From positions 108,842 to 172,841 of the forward strand of contig NZ_UQRQ01000008.1 of NCBI RefSeq assembly GCF_900543425.1: a stretch of DNA of 64,000 bases, in the 5' to 3' direction. Below the pieces are notes generated by a model. It was not told the DNA's origin and ran no database searches. It saw nothing but the letters and a program-made list of their open reading frames with translations. The translations under genes and the position numbers were made by a program. This stretch comes from an uncultured Sanguibacteroides sp. (GTDB lineage Bacteria; Bacteroidota; Bacteroidia; Bacteroidales; Marinifilaceae). Below are positions 63,253-64,000 of the stretch, one piece after another. Within the stretch, counting starts at the first letter, position 1; every line of letters begins with the position of its first letter.

Positions 63253-64000
63253 TTAGAAATCAACAATTATGCCAACAGAGGGAAGTAATGTCCCCGTGTC
63301 ATTTTTTATATATCGCATCAGGTAGTGCCCCGGACGATCGGGGTCTACCCGGTAGCTTCCGTTCGCGTCCTCTTCCGGGACAAGGAGATCGGGGCTTTTC
63401 GTCTTGTGGTTGTATATATTTTGTATGTCGGCATACAAGATAAGCGACCATTTCTTGAAATAGAAGCTCCGGTCAACCCGAATATCCAGTTGATGGAACG
63501 AGGATGCCCGTTCGCTATTAAAACGAGAGTAATCGAGATAAGGTTGCTTCTTGGCATCCCACGCTACGATCAGTGAACTCGTTTCTCGGTCGTAGGGAGT
63601 GAAGGGAGCCCCGTTTGTGTACCTCCATTTCATGCCGACATCCCAAAGCCCCAGTTTGCGGGTAGCGGTGAGCGAAAAGATATGACGGTTGTCCCAGCTA
63701 CTGGGGATATACTTGGATGTCGGGCGCAAGTTGTGATCCATCTGTTTGAATTCCGAGTAAAAATAGGTATAGGCGGCAGAAGCCACGATGCCGAAAAATT
63801 CTTGTGTGCGTATCATGAGCTCCACCCCGTATGCCCGTCCCTCGCCGAGCGACTTCACGGGTTCGTCACCCACGGCAACGTAATCCGTCCCCTTGTTGGC
63901 AAGCACGATGCTGTCGGCGAGCGACACGGGATACTTGTCGTAGGTCTTGTAGAAACCTTCCAGCGTGATCTGTGTCCGGGTGCCGGGACGGTACTCTATT
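63253..64000 (-). CDS. TonB-dependent outer-membrane receptor, C-terminal part
   Basis: The frame enters from the right window edge and encodes about 249 residues of beta barrel. Typical features are alternating aromatic strands (ITLEGFYKTYDKYPV, GVELMIRTQEFFGIVASAAYTYFYSEF), KWRYTNGAPFTPYD, a LDIRVDRSFYFKKWSLILYADIQNIYN segment and a terminal IIVDF ending in Phe. It looks like an ordinary TonB receptor barrel, not a SusC end. The substrate cannot be told. Confidence 0.9.
   Translation of the reverse strand, partial: IEYRPGTRTQITLEGFYKTYDKYPVSLADSIVLANKGTDYVAVGDEPVKSLGEGRAYGVELMIRTQEFFGIVASAAYTYFYSEFKQMDHNLRPTSKYIPSSWDNRHIFSLTATRKLGLWDVGMKWRYTNGAPFTPYDRETSSLIVAWDAKKQPYLDYSRFNSERASSFHQLDIRVDRSFYFKKWSLILYADIQNIYNHKTKSPDLLVPEEDANGSYRVDPDRPGHYLMRYIKNDTGTLLPSVGIIVDF

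Noticed and set aside
1..64000. tRNA, rRNA, CRISPR arrays, integrases or complete insertion sequences.
   Set aside because: None could be recognised by reading; apart from the transposase remnant at 5.5 kb there is no sign of a mobile element. A covariance-model search would be needed to exclude small RNAs.

Overview
The window is chromosomal DNA of a Bacteroidota bacterium, most likely order Bacteroidales. Evidence: three ECF sigma/FecR systems, two with SusC/SusD pairs; STN-type SusC N-termini; many short Cys lipoproteins; promoters of the TTTG-N19-TAnnTTTG kind; and a Bacteroidota-style dcw cluster. Odoribacteraceae (Butyricimonas/Odoribacter) is my guess for the family, an inference only. 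No rRNA, tRNA, CRISPR array or intact mobile element was seen.

Layout. 1-2551 (-): RND efflux permease (cut by the window edge) and its lipoprotein adaptor. 2908-4255 (-): a membrane protein and thymidine kinase. 4492-5481 (+): an MBL-fold hydrolase. 5510-5713 (-): a transposase-tail remnant. 5910-8418 (+): three small AT-rich lipoprotein genes, two of which carry three copies of an unrecognised domain. 8574-12151 (-): engB-xseA-xseB-dacB. 12256-14085 (-): DEAD-box RNA helicase.

14175-30429 (-) is the division and cell-wall (dcw) cluster: mraZ-rsmH-ftsL-ftsI-murE-mraY-murD-ftsW-murG-murC-ftsQ-ftsA-ftsZ, followed by a second complete ftsZ. Both FtsZ proteins keep GTPase motifs but differ sharply at the C-terminus. 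Three 10-bp direct repeats in front of mraZ look like the MraZ operator.

30643-37589 (+): sigma factor (apparently frameshifted)-fecR-susC-susD. 37787-38845 (-): a membrane protein. 38981-41878 (+): AraC regulator, DUF417 membrane protein and a disulfide-type flavoprotein, which together resemble the reactive-chlorine (rcl) system. 42032-51303 (+): sigma-fecR-susC-susD-zinc metallohydrolase lipoprotein-DUF4302 lipoprotein. 51398-56407: ABM monooxygenase, transglutaminase lipoprotein, Crp/Fnr regulator and MATE transporter. 56519-61080 (-): sigma-fecR-secreted metzincin with no TonB receptor beside it. 61284-64000: a second MATE transporter, a HAD phosphatase and the 3' end of a TonB-dependent receptor.

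The most notable signals are the tandem ftsZ pair; a shared TCACCC-N17-GTCTYA element in front of two fecR genes and one sigma gene, which looks like an ECF promoter; the MraZ repeats; and the triplicated lipoprotein domain.
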